A stretch of 64,000 nt of DNA from Salipaludibacillus aurantiacus (GCF_900111295.1 NZ_FOGT01000003.1:186001-250000); one strand, 5' to 3'; positions 45,405 to 55,044 are shown, counted from the stretch's first letter. Program-made: numbers and translations. The notes: generated by a model from the letters alone, not told the origin.

Positions 45405-46072
45405 GAAGAGAGAACCCTGTACCCATAACCATATAATGTTTCAACATGGATACGTGGAAGTTTTTTTCTTACGCGCCGGACCACGTCATCCACTGCACGC
45501 TCTGAACCGAAATAGTCAGCGCCCCAAACGTATTCAATAATAGTTTCTCTTGATAATGCGTTCCCCAGATTAGAAGTAAGAAGAATGACAAGATCCATTT
45601 CTTTTGTAGTTAATTCAATTGGTTCTTCCCCATCGTACACTGTTCGTGATTTTGGATCGACCAGATACCCGTTTAAATCAATAGCATCTTCTTCCTGAAC
45701 TTCCGGTGGATACACTCTGTCCAGAAGTTTTTTTGCTCTTATAAGCAATTCCTCAGGCAAAAAAGGTTTCGCAAGATAATCATCACTGCCCAACTCCAGT
45801 CCAAGCACCCTGTCCAGATCTTTATCACGAGCGGAAATAAATATAACCGGAGTATCCGCTTCACTCTTAATTGATTTTAATAGCTGGTAACCATCCATTC
45901 CGGGAAGCATTATATCCAGAATCCATAAATGCGGCGGGTTTTGAATTTCGTTATAGGCTTCTCTGCCGTCAGTAAAATGTTTAACTTTCCAACCTTCTTT
46001 TTCCATATAAGCTTTGATGACTTCACCTAAGTTTTCCTCATCTTCAACTAAATAAACTAGAAACTCACCCAT
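45401..46072 (-). CDS. OmpR/PhoB-family response regulator
   Basis: A 223-residue regulator. The receiver domain has LVEDEENLGEV (acidic pair), the phosphorylated Asp53 in WILDIMLPGMDGYQ, the ISARDKD switch and the Lys in YLAKPF. The C-terminal winged helix contains IELTTKEMDLVILL and RAVDDVVRRVRKKL. The ATG at 46072 has AAAGGG 8 bases upstream and aligns with the usual receiver start. It is co-transcribed with the kinase; no obvious target operon is adjacent. Confidence 0.93.
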   Translation of the reverse strand: MGEFLVYLVEDEENLGEVIKAYMEKEGWKVKHFTDGREAYNEIQNPPHLWILDIMLPGMDGYQLLKSIKSEADTPVIFISARDKDLDRVLGLELGSDDYLAKPFLPEELLIRAKKLLDRVYPPEVQEEDAIDLNGYLVDPKSRTVYDGEEPIELTTKEMDLVILLTSNLGNALSRETIIEYVWGADYFGSERAVDDVVRRVRKKLPRIHVETLYGYGYRVLSS

Positions 46073-46248
46073 GTGATCATCCCTTTTATAATTAATTTTC
46101 TCTTTAATCTCTGTTTCCATCTGCCCCTTTGAATGAAAGTTATATATACTGTGTAGTTATTTTGGCCTGTGCAAAAATGAAGGGCATCACGTTTAGTTTA
46201 ATATAAAACTAATAAAAAATGAAACGGAACGACATTTTTACACACAAT

Positions 46249-49200
46249 TCAGTATTGCTCCTCAAATTTCAGATCATTTAAGTAAAGCACGGGTAAATGA
46301 GGAGATGTCTCTTTAAATTCATCCCTTAGATGGTTATGGCAAGTAAAGAAAAATATTTGTCTTTCCTGAGCGATCGTATGCAGCATCCTTATTACTTTTT
46401 TTCTTCTGTTTTTATCCATATTGACTAACGTTTCGTCCATAAACAGAGGAAAAGCGGTCTTCGCCTTATCTTCAATCGCGAGCCCTAAGCGCAAAGATAA
46501 ATAGAGCAATTCACCTGTTCCCCTGCTCAATTCAGCAGGATCAAACCTTTGTCCATCAGATCTTTCAACAATAAACCGTTCTTCCCCGAGCGGAGCAAAT
46601 AAAAATAGGTAAGAGCCGGAAGTGAGCTCCCGAAAGATGCTCTGTGCCCGCTTCATTACTTTTGGCTGACGTTCTTTTTCATAAATCTCTTTTACTTTAC
46701 GAATCATATGCTGGCTTGTTTTTAAAACTGCCCACTCTTTAGCCCATTCATTCAACTTCTCTTTCATACTGATATAGCGCTGCTGAAGCTCCTCATACGT
46801 CCCCCTTTCTTCCATTTCTTTCATCTCGTTTATTGATTCTGTTTTCTCAGTTATAAGATCATTCTTGTCTTCTTCTAAAACAGCCGCTCGTCCAAGAAGC
46901 CTTTCCTGCTCTCCTGTTTCATCAATGTCTTCTTGAAGGACCGCCCTAATCAAGCCTTCTCTTTCAGTGGCAACAGGTATAATTGCTGTTATTTGAAGCC
47001 ATAAATCGTTCATACGGTCATATGCCTGCTGCTGGTTATCATAAAGTTTGGCTTTCGCCCTGAAATCCTCTTCTTTTTCAACTCCTGCATGTTCAAAAAG
47101 CTTCATTTTTTTATTATTTATGAGGTCTCTTTCCCGCTTTGCTTTTATTAGAGCCTCTTCACGGTATTTAATCTTTTCTGTTAACTGCTGAATATTTTCT
47201 TTTAGTGCATTTTGATCCTCTACGTATATTTTTAACGCCCTGATTTCCTCATCAGCCGGCTGGCTGTCTTTTCGTCCAAGCGAAGAAACACTTAAGCGAA
47301 AGAGCCATTGCTCATACTTTTCAAGTTCATTTATTAAAGACCGGTGTTTATCTGCAATTACCCGGTGATGGGCATCAAGACTTTTCCATTCTTTAACGTC
47401 ATTTAGAAGGCTGTCGTAATAAAGAATATCTTTTCCTTGAGGTAAGGATGCTTCTTCCTGCCATCCTGCAAGTTCCTCTTCTGCCTGCTTCCACTCTTCG
47501 TGCAACTCCTCCCACTCTTCTTCCCATTGTTCAATTTGACGTTTTATAAATATGAGTCTCTGTTCAAGGGTCCCTATCCGCATGTTTCTTTCTTTATGAT
47601 TGGCAAGAAGGTTCTCAATTTCTTCTTTATTTGAGCTGCGGGAAGATTGAATTTCTTCTTCGATTTTCTTAACTTTTCTTGCAAGCTCTTCTTTTTCAGC
47701 AGGCATGGGACTGGAGCCTTCTCTTTTTCGAATGGAAAATATTAAGTAAGCCCCTGTACCTGCAGTTAAAAATAAAAAGGTAAGAATTACAGCAGGAGAT
47801 GCTGTAAAGAAAGAGATTACTGCCGCAATCAGCAAGATCAGACTCGTACCAGCTAACTGTTTGATTTTTAAAGTTTCTTTAAGTCTGACTTTCTTTTCTT
47901 CATTTTCCAGCCATTCAATCTGATCTTTCAGTAACTTTTTCTCCGTAGTTAAGGCACCGGGATGATTCTTTAAAGCTACTGTTTCCTCAAACTCTTTCAC
48001 TTTGTCTTCGTCCAGCAAAAATGTTTTCTCAGTTTCCAGCTGATCTGTGACGGTATTTTTTTCTTTTTGCTGTTTTTTTTCTTCTTCAACAAGCTTTGTT
48101 TCTTTCGTCATTAATGTATGCCATTTTTTCTTCAGCCGGTCAAATTTCTCAGTGATATACGTATTAACCGATGCGTTATTAAACGCCTTATCAGTCAGCT
48201 GCCACTCTTCTGTAAAATTCGATTTTTGATTAATAAGGGATTTTTCTTCAAACTTCAGCTGTTTCACTTCTTCTTTTGTTTTCTTATAAACCGGATACAT
48301 TTCAAACGTTTCTGACAGTTCGCGTGCCAAATCGTCTGTTATAGAAACTTCCGGCAGCTTACTGCGCTCGCTTATTAACTTCTTAACGGCCTCTTCCTCA
48401 TGATCCAACTGAACTTCTTTTTCTTCAAGCTGATTATTTATCTCTTTAAGACGATAGATGCCTTCAGCCGGAAAAGTTATTTTCTCGTCCTTATTAGCAG
48501 ATTCTTTTAAGGCAAACCACTCGTGGACCAGCGGAGATAAAGAAATTCTTTTGTCCAGTTCCCGGACCTGCTGTTGAATAGTTTTTTGCTCCGTATGTAT
48601 TTTGTTGATTTTCTTTTCTTTATCTGCCGCGGCAATTTGTAAATAAGAATATTTATCTAACCGCGTTTCCCACTCCTGGAGAGACCGTTTCACTCGTGAA
48701 ATATCTTCAGCAAGAGCATTAATATCTGTTTTCTTCCCTTTAGGTTTGAAAAGCCTGTCTGTTTCCTGCTGGACTGTTTTTTCCAGTTTTGACAGGCGTG
48801 AAGCACCGGACATTCCCGCGTCATATAAATACCGGTTCAGTTCTTCTGGATTTAAATTCTTCATTTCCTGAAGACCATCTAAGTCAAAATGAAAAATGCC
48901 CTTAAAACTGCCGGCATCCAGGCCTTTAAGTAGCTTTTCCAGCTCCCGTTCATCTCCTGTCCTTCCATCAGCATACTGGACGGTAACTTTTCCTTTTTGC
49001 TTCCTGCCTGCCACACGTTCAATAAAAATATTTTCATAAGGCGGAAGATCAATCAGGGCAGCCCCTCCATACCTCTCTGTCTCACGGGGGTGATACTGCC
49101 CTTCCCTTTTGGGAGGAAATCCAAAAAAGAGGGCATAAATAAAGGCCATTAATGTTGATTTTCCGGATTCATTGTCACCATATATCACCGACATTCCTGA

Positions 49201-49266
49201 AGGGAAATCCCATTCACAGTCGACCCACTTTCCGAAACCGTAAATTTTTATCTTTTTTATTTGCAC
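46249..49266 (-). CDS. yhaN: YhaN, SbcC-like ATPase with a membrane hairpin
   Basis: A 1005-residue ATPase of the Rad50/SbcC class. Walker A is GDNESGKST (30-38), the signature is LSRGTGELLYLSLRLGLA and Walker B is FPLFMDETLVNMD near the C-terminus, with long coiled coils between. At about 474-512, where SbcC has a zinc hook, two membrane helices occur instead (LAGTSLILLIAAVISFF and an adjacent one). The GTG start at 49266 overlaps the yhaO stop by one base (TAGTG). It probably forms a nuclease complex with YhaO; the substrate is unknown. Confidence 0.92.
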   Translation of the reverse strand: MQIKKIKIYGFGKWVDCEWDFPSGMSVIYGDNESGKSTLMAFIYALFFGFPPKREGQYHPRETERYGGAALIDLPPYENIFIERVAGRKQKGKVTVQYADGRTGDERELEKLLKGLDAGSFKGIFHFDLDGLQEMKNLNPEELNRYLYDAGMSGASRLSKLEKTVQQETDRLFKPKGKKTDINALAEDISRVKRSLQEWETRLDKYSYLQIAAADKEKKINKIHTEQKTIQQQVRELDKRISLSPLVHEWFALKESANKDEKITFPAEGIYRLKEINNQLEEKEVQLDHEEEAVKKLISERSKLPEVSITDDLARELSETFEMYPVYKKTKEEVKQLKFEEKSLINQKSNFTEEWQLTDKAFNNASVNTYITEKFDRLKKKWHTLMTKETKLVEEEKKQQKEKNTVTDQLETEKTFLLDEDKVKEFEETVALKNHPGALTTEKKLLKDQIEWLENEEKKVRLKETLKIKQLAGTSLILLIAAVISFFTASPAVILTFLFLTAGTGAYLIFSIRKREGSSPMPAEKEELARKVKKIEEEIQSSRSSNKEEIENLLANHKERNMRIGTLEQRLIFIKRQIEQWEEEWEELHEEWKQAEEELAGWQEEASLPQGKDILYYDSLLNDVKEWKSLDAHHRVIADKHRSLINELEKYEQWLFRLSVSSLGRKDSQPADEEIRALKIYVEDQNALKENIQQLTEKIKYREEALIKAKRERDLINNKKMKLFEHAGVEKEEDFRAKAKLYDNQQQAYDRMNDLWLQITAIIPVATEREGLIRAVLQEDIDETGEQERLLGRAAVLEEDKNDLITEKTESINEMKEMEERGTYEELQQRYISMKEKLNEWAKEWAVLKTSQHMIRKVKEIYEKERQPKVMKRAQSIFRELTSGSYLFLFAPLGEERFIVERSDGQRFDPAELSRGTGELLYLSLRLGLAIEDKAKTAFPLFMDETLVNMDKNRRKKVIRMLHTIAQERQIFFFTCHNHLRDEFKETSPHLPVLYLNDLKFEEQY

Positions 49267-50495
49267 TAATATTCCCTCTCTTCCAATAAAGCTGATAAAA
49301 TGAGTGTTTCTGCTTTTTCTATAATTTCCTCTTCAAGTTCCCCAGTTATTTCATCTATAAAAGGACGTATTTTTCTATGGTCTGTTAAAGGGGATAATAT
49401 GTTTGTCCATTCCCCGTCGTATTTTAAGGAATCTCCTGTCCGGACCACATCTCCCAGTAAATTATCCTGCGTCTTCCATTGGTCTTTTTTTAACGGAGGA
49501 GAAGAACGGACTTTGACACGGTCAACCCAGGTTTTCTCGCTGGAATACTCTTCATTTAAAAAAGCAACGACCTCTTCCCTGCTTTTTTTATCAGACAACT
49601 GATCGTGAAGATCCCCGACACCGGTAATATGCAAGACTAATACGTACTTTTTATGGTCAGGCAAACGGTCAATCTGATTATTAATTGCTTCAGTCAGATG
49701 GTCTATATTTCGAAGTCCGTCAATTGGCACGCGGATATTTTCCCACCTGACAGGTGCTGTATCAATAAACTCTAAATGTGTTTTCTGTTTTGATAATTCT
49801 ACATACATCGCCCCTTTAGGGCCTTCTTCCTTTCTGTGTGCTCCCTGTATATTGCCCGGGTACACAACGGCAGGATCTTTTTTGAGAATCTGCTGTTTAT
49901 GGACATGGCCAAGTGCCCAATAATTAAACGATTTTTCTACGAGCTCTTTTAACGTGAAAGGAGCGTATGGATCATGGCCTTCCTGTCCTTGCTCCTGGCC
50001 ATGAAGCATGCCTATATGATAGGCGTCTTCATCGTCAATTTTATTATAAAAGGGCAAAGGGTTTTCTGTATAAGCAGCTTGCGGGTAACTGAAACCGTAA
50101 ATAACTGCTTTTTCACCGCCCGCTGTATGGCAAACGGTATGGGATACTTCTGTTGAAAAAATATGTACATTGTCGGGCATTTCCACCATTTCCTTGTTGC
50201 CGAAAACCGGATCGTGGTTGCCATGTATAACGAATAAGGGTATATTATTGGCCTTCAGCAGCTCTGCCTGCTTCTTAAAAAACCACTGTGCTCTTATAGC
50301 ACGGTCTTTCTGGTCATAAATATCCCCGCTCACAATAATAAAATCTGTTTTTCTTTTGATTGCTTCCTGAACGATAGCCTTAAAAGAAGTATAAGCAGAT
50401 TCTACTGCCTCTTCTGTAAATTTCTCATTCATATCAAGAGCCGTTTTGAATGAGCGGCCTAAATGAAGGTCTGCACAATGTATAAAACGAATCAT
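49266..50495 (-). CDS. yhaO: YhaO, SbcD/Mre11-like phosphoesterase
   Basis: A 409-residue calcineurin-type metallophosphatase. The motifs are FIHCADLHLG, IVSGDIYDQKDRA, VIHGNHDPV, HIGMLHGQ and YWALGHVHKQQ, covering the dimetal ligands. The C-terminal part resembles the capping region of SbcD-type exonucleases. The ATG at 50495 (MIRFIHCADLHLG) follows AAAGGAGG; open frame further upstream is not supported. It pairs with YhaN as in B. subtilis, analogous to Mre11-Rad50. Confidence 0.94.
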   Translation of the reverse strand: MIRFIHCADLHLGRSFKTALDMNEKFTEEAVESAYTSFKAIVQEAIKRKTDFIIVSGDIYDQKDRAIRAQWFFKKQAELLKANNIPLFVIHGNHDPVFGNKEMVEMPDNVHIFSTEVSHTVCHTAGGEKAVIYGFSYPQAAYTENPLPFYNKIDDEDAYHIGMLHGQEQGQEGHDPYAPFTLKELVEKSFNYWALGHVHKQQILKKDPAVVYPGNIQGAHRKEEGPKGAMYVELSKQKTHLEFIDTAPVRWENIRVPIDGLRNIDHLTEAINNQIDRLPDHKKYVLVLHITGVGDLHDQLSDKKSREEVVAFLNEEYSSEKTWVDRVKVRSSPPLKKDQWKTQDNLLGDVVRTGDSLKYDGEWTNILSPLTDHRKIRPFIDEITGELEEEIIEKAETLILSALLEEREY

Positions 50496-50606
50496 TCTTA
50501 TTCCTCCTTTTATAATCAAATTATAACACAAAGCGAATAAACGTTCGCCGGAGATAAACGTGCGAAAGCCTGCCTCTGATGTAAAAAAGCTGCCAAAGAT
50601 CTTCAG

Positions 50607-50634
50607 AAAAAAAAGACTCAATAATTATTGAGTC
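50607..50634 (-). terminator. Palindromic terminator upstream of yhaO
   Basis: A perfect 20-base palindrome at 50615-50634 (GACTCAATAA half-site), followed on the minus strand by a run of eight T residues. It ends the coat-like gene transcript. Confidence 0.75.
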
Positions 50635-50663
50635 ACCGCCCCTTATATCGATATGTGAGTTAT

Positions 50664-51065
50664 TTAAAAGTAAGGCAGAACGGATAAAGCGGTTAACGCA
50701 GCCAGAGGCAAGATCAGCCTTTGGAAACGCCGCGGGCGGTAATAGAAAGGAGAATAATAACCATAAGGCGGGAAAGACGGATAAGGCGTATAAGGAAATC
50801 CGTAAGTTTGGTAGCCTGGGAAAAACTGGCGGGTCTGTCCCCCTTCATAATCTCCTTCGAAACCGCCTTCATATCCATACCTGAACCCCTCCTCTCCATG
50901 CGAAGCACCCGTATGCATTTCTCCTCCCATGGGTACGGCAAAAGATACATTTTCATTATCTATAGATTCTATTATTGCATCAAATTGATGGCCGTCCTTA
51001 GTTGTTACCAGTACATAACGGTGTTTATGATTTTCACAGAGCTTTTTCATTTCCTGGGCATTCAT
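50664..51065 (-). CDS. Protein with Sm-like N-terminus and Tyr/Pro/Gly-rich tail, possible spore coat protein
   Basis: A 133-residue protein. Residues 1-45 include HRYVLVTTKDGHQFDAIIES followed by IDNENVSFAVP, which resembles an Sm/LSM-type beta pair. The rest is rich in Gly, Tyr, Pro and Phe (GFPYTPYPSFPPYGYYSPFYY) and ends in a hydrophobic stretch, like many spore coat proteins. AGGAGGCGATGTA before the ATG at 51065 decides the start. I do not recognise a named family. Confidence 0.6.
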   Translation of the reverse strand: MNAQEMKKLCENHKHRYVLVTTKDGHQFDAIIESIDNENVSFAVPMGGEMHTGASHGEEGFRYGYEGGFEGDYEGGQTRQFFPGYQTYGFPYTPYPSFPPYGYYSPFYYRPRRFQRLILPLAALTALSVLPYF

Positions 51066-51278
51066 TACATCGCCTCCTTTACTGCCCAGTTTATTCACCA
51101 GAGAGTTAAACGTGACAAAAACCCAAAAATAGGTAAGAATGGTAGTTTTATCTGGAGAAGCCCCTCTAAACTCTTTAACTAAATAAATAACTTTAAAAAA
51201 AGAGGAATCTTTTTGAATAAAAAGACATTTCATAGTAAAATGAATATGTATTCATTTCTTGAAGGGAGCTGCTCTAAG

Positions 51279-51464
51279 ATGGCCAAATATTTTTTAACTG
51301 CATACAGTAAATCAGGTGAGCATCTGCTGAATGAAATAATTGAAGCAGATTCTGACAATGAAGCCTCGGATAAAGGTAAAGAAAGACTTGATGCTGAGAG
51401 CTTAAGCGCTAATCCCAGCCGTGTTGTCCGGTCATCGGGAGGACTTGTACACTTTCACCCATAA
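51279..51464 (+). CDS. Small conserved protein, possibly YhzC-like
   Basis: A 61-residue protein starting MAKYFLTAYSKSGEHLLNEI and ending PSRVVRSSGGLVHFHP. Its size and location in the yha region suggest the small YhzC-type protein of Bacillus, but this is from memory of the family and tentative. The start at 51279 follows AAGGGAG. A strong terminator follows the stop. Function unknown. Confidence 0.6.
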   Translation: MAKYFLTAYSKSGEHLLNEIIEADSDNEASDKGKERLDAESLSANPSRVVRSSGGLVHFHP

Positions 51465-51468
51465 CAAA

Positions 51469-51503
51469 AATGAAGCAGGCCTTTTGAACAGGCCTGCTTC
51501 ATT
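51469..51503. terminator. Bidirectional terminator
   Basis: A 13-bp perfect stem (AATGAAGCAGGCC and its complement) with a 9-base loop between converging genes. Confidence 0.88.
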
Positions 51504-51518
51504 GCCGGTTTATTTGAA

Positions 51519-51944
51519 CTAAATTGTGTAAAAGGTACCGGTTATTTTGCTGAGTAAATATCCCTCTTCATTATGAATTACGCATTCTGCAAATTGTACT
51601 TGTTTGCCTTTTTTAATAAAATAGGCTTTTGCTTCTAATTCTCCTGATTTGACAGATCTGAGAAACTGCGTTTTTAACTCTAAAGACACTGATGGTCTGT
51701 CTTGAAATGCGGCGCATAAATGACCCATCGCCGTATCAGCCATATATGTAATTATCCCGCCATGAATATAACCGACCGGGTTGTACATTATTTCTGATAT
51801 TGGAGCTTTTATTTTCACTTCTTCATTCTCTTCACCATACTCGAATGAAAAATCAAGCATGGAATATAAAAACAGTTGCGGCGTGCCATCTTCGTGGTCA
51901 TTTAAAGCCTGTTCAAACCGTTCCCTCATTTTTTGTTTATCCAT
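51519..51944 (-). CDS. PaaI-type hotdog thioesterase
   Basis: A 141-residue acyl-CoA thioesterase-like protein. The hotdog signature GYIHGGIITYMADTAMGHLCA contains the HGG motif and the catalytic-type Asp, followed by SLELKTQFLRSVKSGELEAKA. The substrate is unknown. A GAGGGAGGGG site precedes the ATG. It stands alone on the minus strand. Confidence 0.87.
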   Translation of the reverse strand: MDKQKMRERFEQALNDHEDGTPQLFLYSMLDFSFEYGEENEEVKIKAPISEIMYNPVGYIHGGIITYMADTAMGHLCAAFQDRPSVSLELKTQFLRSVKSGELEAKAYFIKKGKQVQFAECVIHNEEGYLLSKITGTFYTI

Positions 51945-52273
51945 TAGTTCCCCTCCCTCTGTTTGTTCTTTTTATTATACCTTCTTTAGAGACATAATCA
52001 GCGATAAAAAGTAAAAACCTGTCTGCTTAATTTGAAAGTTAATAATAAAAGACATTCGGACACTATGTGTCCGGATGCCTTTTGGTTACTATTCTTTTCA
52101 CCGGGCTTACCCCTCCCGCCAATCACATCGTCAACGCAGCGGAAGTTCCTCCCATGTTGGACATCCGCCTTGGGAAGAACGGGAAGGACGGTTCATGCAA
52201 ATAAATGGTTACTTTCGTCATGAAAATACTAAGATCCCTCTGCAAATTTCCTGTAAATTAATCAGTGAATAGC
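51945..52273 (-). other. Intergenic region with yhaX terminator
   Basis: 329 bases with no gene I can support. An 11-bp stem CATTCGGACAC/GTGTCCGGATG lies at 52053-52077 and is followed on the minus strand by a TTTTATTATT tract (to about 52040), so it probably ends the yhaX transcript. Open frames through 52078-52273 lack ribosome binding sites. Confidence 0.6.
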
Positions 52274-53128
52274 TCATTGGTGTGGTGTTTCTATTCTGAG
52301 CTGCTTTCTGAATACCTCTTTCACCATATAGGCGACACCGCTCTGATCATTAGAACGAGTAATCCAGTCTGCTGACGCTTTAACTTCTTCAGGGGCGTCT
52401 CCCATTGCTACCCCCAGCCCTGCCTGGGAAACCATATCCCTGTCCCTCATATCCGCTCCTACGGCTACGATTTCGTATGGAGCTATCCCCAGCCTGGAGG
52501 CAAGATTTTGAAGAGCGAGTGCTTTAGAGGCACTCTCATGGTTAATAAACAGTTCCTCTTTTCCGCCTGGCGTGATACGGATTCCTGTAACGGACTCTTC
52601 CAATTCTTCTAAAGCATCCCTTCGCTCTCTTTTATTCCAGAATTCAGCACGGATATTCAACACACTCAAAGGCTGGTCAATAAGACGGTGGCTTGGTGAC
52701 TCAACATAATGCACAGGATAAAACAAGGGGTCTGTCAACTGAAGGTTCACTCTCGAAATCAGCTGGGCTTTTTGTCTTGTTTTATTTGCAATGACGTATT
52801 TTTCGTGAAAAAGTTTAAAGTGGCAATGGTAATTCTCCAGAATATCTACTACCTGATAAACAGTTTCTGCTCCTATTCTTCTTTCGAAAACCGGCTCTTT
52901 CACATGTGAGGCCAGAAAAGAGCCATTATGTGTGATAAGGTAAGGATCGGAAAGTTTGAGAGATTTCGCTACTTTTCTAGCAGATATAAATGACCTCCCT
53001 GTTGCAAGCGTAATGTAAACTCCTTTATTTTTTACGTATTCGACTGCTTCTTTCGTTTCTTTTGTTAATCGATGATTCGACTTTAACAGGGTGTCATCGA
53101 TGTCTAACGCAAGTAAGCGGTATGCCAT
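52274..53128 (-). CDS. yhaX: Cof-type HAD hydrolase (YhaX-like)
   Basis: A 284-residue phosphatase of the Cof subfamily. It has motif I LLALDIDDTLLKSNH, motif II TLATGRS, a C2 cap with LITHNGSF, and motif III-IV with PYEIVAVGADMRDRDMVSQAGLGVAMGDAPEEVK. Members act on sugar phosphates, nucleotides or PLP; the target is not evident. AGGGGG precedes the ATG. It occupies the same neighbourhood as yhaX of B. subtilis. Confidence 0.9.
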   Translation of the reverse strand: MAYRLLALDIDDTLLKSNHRLTKETKEAVEYVKNKGVYITLATGRSFISARKVAKSLKLSDPYLITHNGSFLASHVKEPVFERRIGAETVYQVVDILENYHCHFKLFHEKYVIANKTRQKAQLISRVNLQLTDPLFYPVHYVESPSHRLIDQPLSVLNIRAEFWNKRERRDALEELEESVTGIRITPGGKEELFINHESASKALALQNLASRLGIAPYEIVAVGADMRDRDMVSQAGLGVAMGDAPEEVKASADWITRSNDQSGVAYMVKEVFRKQLRIETPHQ

Positions 53129-53195
53129 GGTTGTCAGCCCCCTAATTCCATTGATTGGTACTATATATGAGCAGGGACAAGGGATTAGAACAGAA

Positions 53196-53223
53196 AAGCG
53201 ACCCGGATTACTCCGGATCGCTT
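53196..53223 (-). terminator. Terminator of yheA
   Basis: A 12-bp stem with one mismatch (AAGCGAcCCGGA) and a 4-base loop; TTTTCTG follows on the minus strand. Confidence 0.75.
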
Positions 53224-53236
53224 CGTTCTTTATTAA

Positions 53237-53596
53237 TTATTCACCTTGCTGCTGGTCAACTCCATAAAGTTCTTCAAGAGGCTGTGTAATAATTTTGTTT
53301 AATTCGCCAACAAGCTGGCTCATCTTTTGTTCTTCTTCCATAAGCTTAGAAATCACTTCATGCTGCTGAACAAGTTCAAATTGCTTTTGAGCATTTTGGA
53401 TTTCTTCTTCCGTAATCTGTTCACCTTGCATTTGTTTTTGCTGAAGTTCCATTTGAACCTGGCGGAAATTATCAAGCATTCTCTTAGCTACTTCATCTCC
53501 ATTAACTTCGTTGTGCAAGTCACGAAGTTTTGTAAACTCTTCGCTTTCTTTTAATTCTCTTGCCAGTTCATTTGCTTTATCGTATGGGTTTGCCAT
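53237..53596 (-). CDS. yheA: YheA, YlbF/YmcA family protein
   Basis: A 119-residue all-helical protein with the family core NELARELKESEEFTKLRDLH and MLDNFRQVQMELQQKQMQGEQ. YlbF and YmcA partner with YaaT in RNA processing in B. subtilis; the role of YheA itself is not known. AAGGAGGAC precedes the ATG. It lies next to the DUF445 gene yheB as in B. subtilis. Confidence 0.92.
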   Translation of the reverse strand: MANPYDKANELARELKESEEFTKLRDLHNEVNGDEVAKRMLDNFRQVQMELQQKQMQGEQITEEEIQNAQKQFELVQQHEVISKLMEEEQKMSQLVGELNKIITQPLEELYGVDQQQGE

Positions 53597-53722
53597 GTGT
53601 AATGTCCTCCTTCAGTATTTTACGTGCGTTTCTGTCAAAAATTCATTTGTTACAGCGCACATATCTGGACTCTTAGAAGACTATAACATGAATTAATTAT
53701 GAATTCATCCTGCACAGCCATT

Positions 53723-54865
53723 TTAAATGAAAAAAAGAACAATTATACCCTGGACAAAACCAACGAGAGCCCCAATTATTCCTCCGAGCACCGCAATCAT
53801 TTTTAATTCCCTGTTTGCGATCAATAAAAGCATATGCTCCAGTCTGGAGAGGGGAAACTGGTTTACTTCGTCTTTTACAATATCACGAATCCCTATTTTT
53901 TTAATCATTGACTTAATATAGCGGGATAAGATCGTAGACGCAGAAGCCATAAAAGTTGGAAGAAGCGTCTCCCTTATGACTGACTCATACTTCCCGCTCC
54001 AGGCACTTAGCGGCTTGCTCCATTCCCCAATCACAGGTGCTTGTCCTACCACCTGTTCAGTAAATATATGAACTTTTTCTTCAATCATTTCATCAGTAAT
54101 AAATTCTGATGGTGCTTTAGAAACGGCAGCTTTCCACTCATTATGCAGAAGATGTGTCAGAAGCTGTTTCGTATGCGGCTGCCTTAAAAAACGAAGGAGC
54201 TCTTTCGTGATAGCAGAAGACAAAGAAAAACGGCTCGCCATTCTGCCAAACATGCTGGTAAAGCTTCCTTTAGATTCGAAAAAACGATCAATCATCGCGT
54301 CAATCTGTCTTCTGCCTTCCTCTGAGAGCAGATATGTTTCGGTTTTCTTAAGAATATTTTCAGCTACGTCCGGTATTTTGGATTCGAGTTTCTTCTGCCA
54401 GGCTAAAGGTGCCCATTCTTTAACAGGTCTGTCTTTATATTCATAGATCCATGCCGTCAGTTTTGCTTTCATGCCTTTTTCAATAGACATTCTGACTGTT
54501 TTCATCTGATCTTTTTTTTCCAGGTTTATTTCAATCCACTCATCCAGGGTCCGTTCATCCTGCAGGAGTTCTTTTATTCCATTGGAAAGTCTGTCTTCTA
54601 TTTCCCGAAGCAGTACCCCGTCTTTAAGTCTTGCCTGTATCCCTTCAGGGGTTACTAAATGCTCTTCAACTGTTTTACCTAAACTGTCTGCTATTTCTTG
54701 TCTCCTTTTAGGAATCAGCCCCGGAGTGAACGGTAAACGGAAAGAACCTAAATATACCGGCTTATAAGGACGAAACAGCATACGTATAGCTATAACATTG
54801 GTGCCTCCTCCGATAATAGCGCCGATTAAAACTAGTATAGTTAATAAGATAATGGCATTGCCCAT
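53723..54865 (-). CDS. yheB: YheB, DUF445 membrane protein
   Basis: A 380-residue protein with an N-terminal helix (residues 5-25), the motif GGGTNVIAIRMLFRPYKPVY, the family stretch LPFTPGLIPKRRQEIADSLG, a long helical region and a C-terminal membrane helix (IAVLGGIIGALVGFVQGIIVLF). Function unknown; some DUF445 proteins are spore-associated. It is upstream of yheA on the same strand. Confidence 0.92.
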   Translation of the reverse strand: MGNAIILLTILVLIGAIIGGGTNVIAIRMLFRPYKPVYLGSFRLPFTPGLIPKRRQEIADSLGKTVEEHLVTPEGIQARLKDGVLLREIEDRLSNGIKELLQDERTLDEWIEINLEKKDQMKTVRMSIEKGMKAKLTAWIYEYKDRPVKEWAPLAWQKKLESKIPDVAENILKKTETYLLSEEGRRQIDAMIDRFFESKGSFTSMFGRMASRFSLSSAITKELLRFLRQPHTKQLLTHLLHNEWKAAVSKAPSEFITDEMIEEKVHIFTEQVVGQAPVIGEWSKPLSAWSGKYESVIRETLLPTFMASASTILSRYIKSMIKKIGIRDIVKDEVNQFPLSRLEHMLLLIANRELKMIAVLGGIIGALVGFVQGIIVLFFI

Positions 54866-55044
54866 AACGATCCTCCATTACTCACTGGTCGTTTTTGTTA
54901 GTGTCTATTTTTGGTTACTTTTCTTATGTGCTATGGTACATTCATTCCCAAAATAATAATAAACCAATCTCCCTTTCTTTCATGCGTTTTCCCTTCATGG
55001 TAACATATAACTAATATATGCTATCAAAACAGGAGGGGCTAAGT

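Noticed and set aside
52032-52272. Short plus-strand open frames between the thioesterase gene and yhaX
   Set aside because: No ribosome binding site or family resemblance; the region contains the yhaX terminator.
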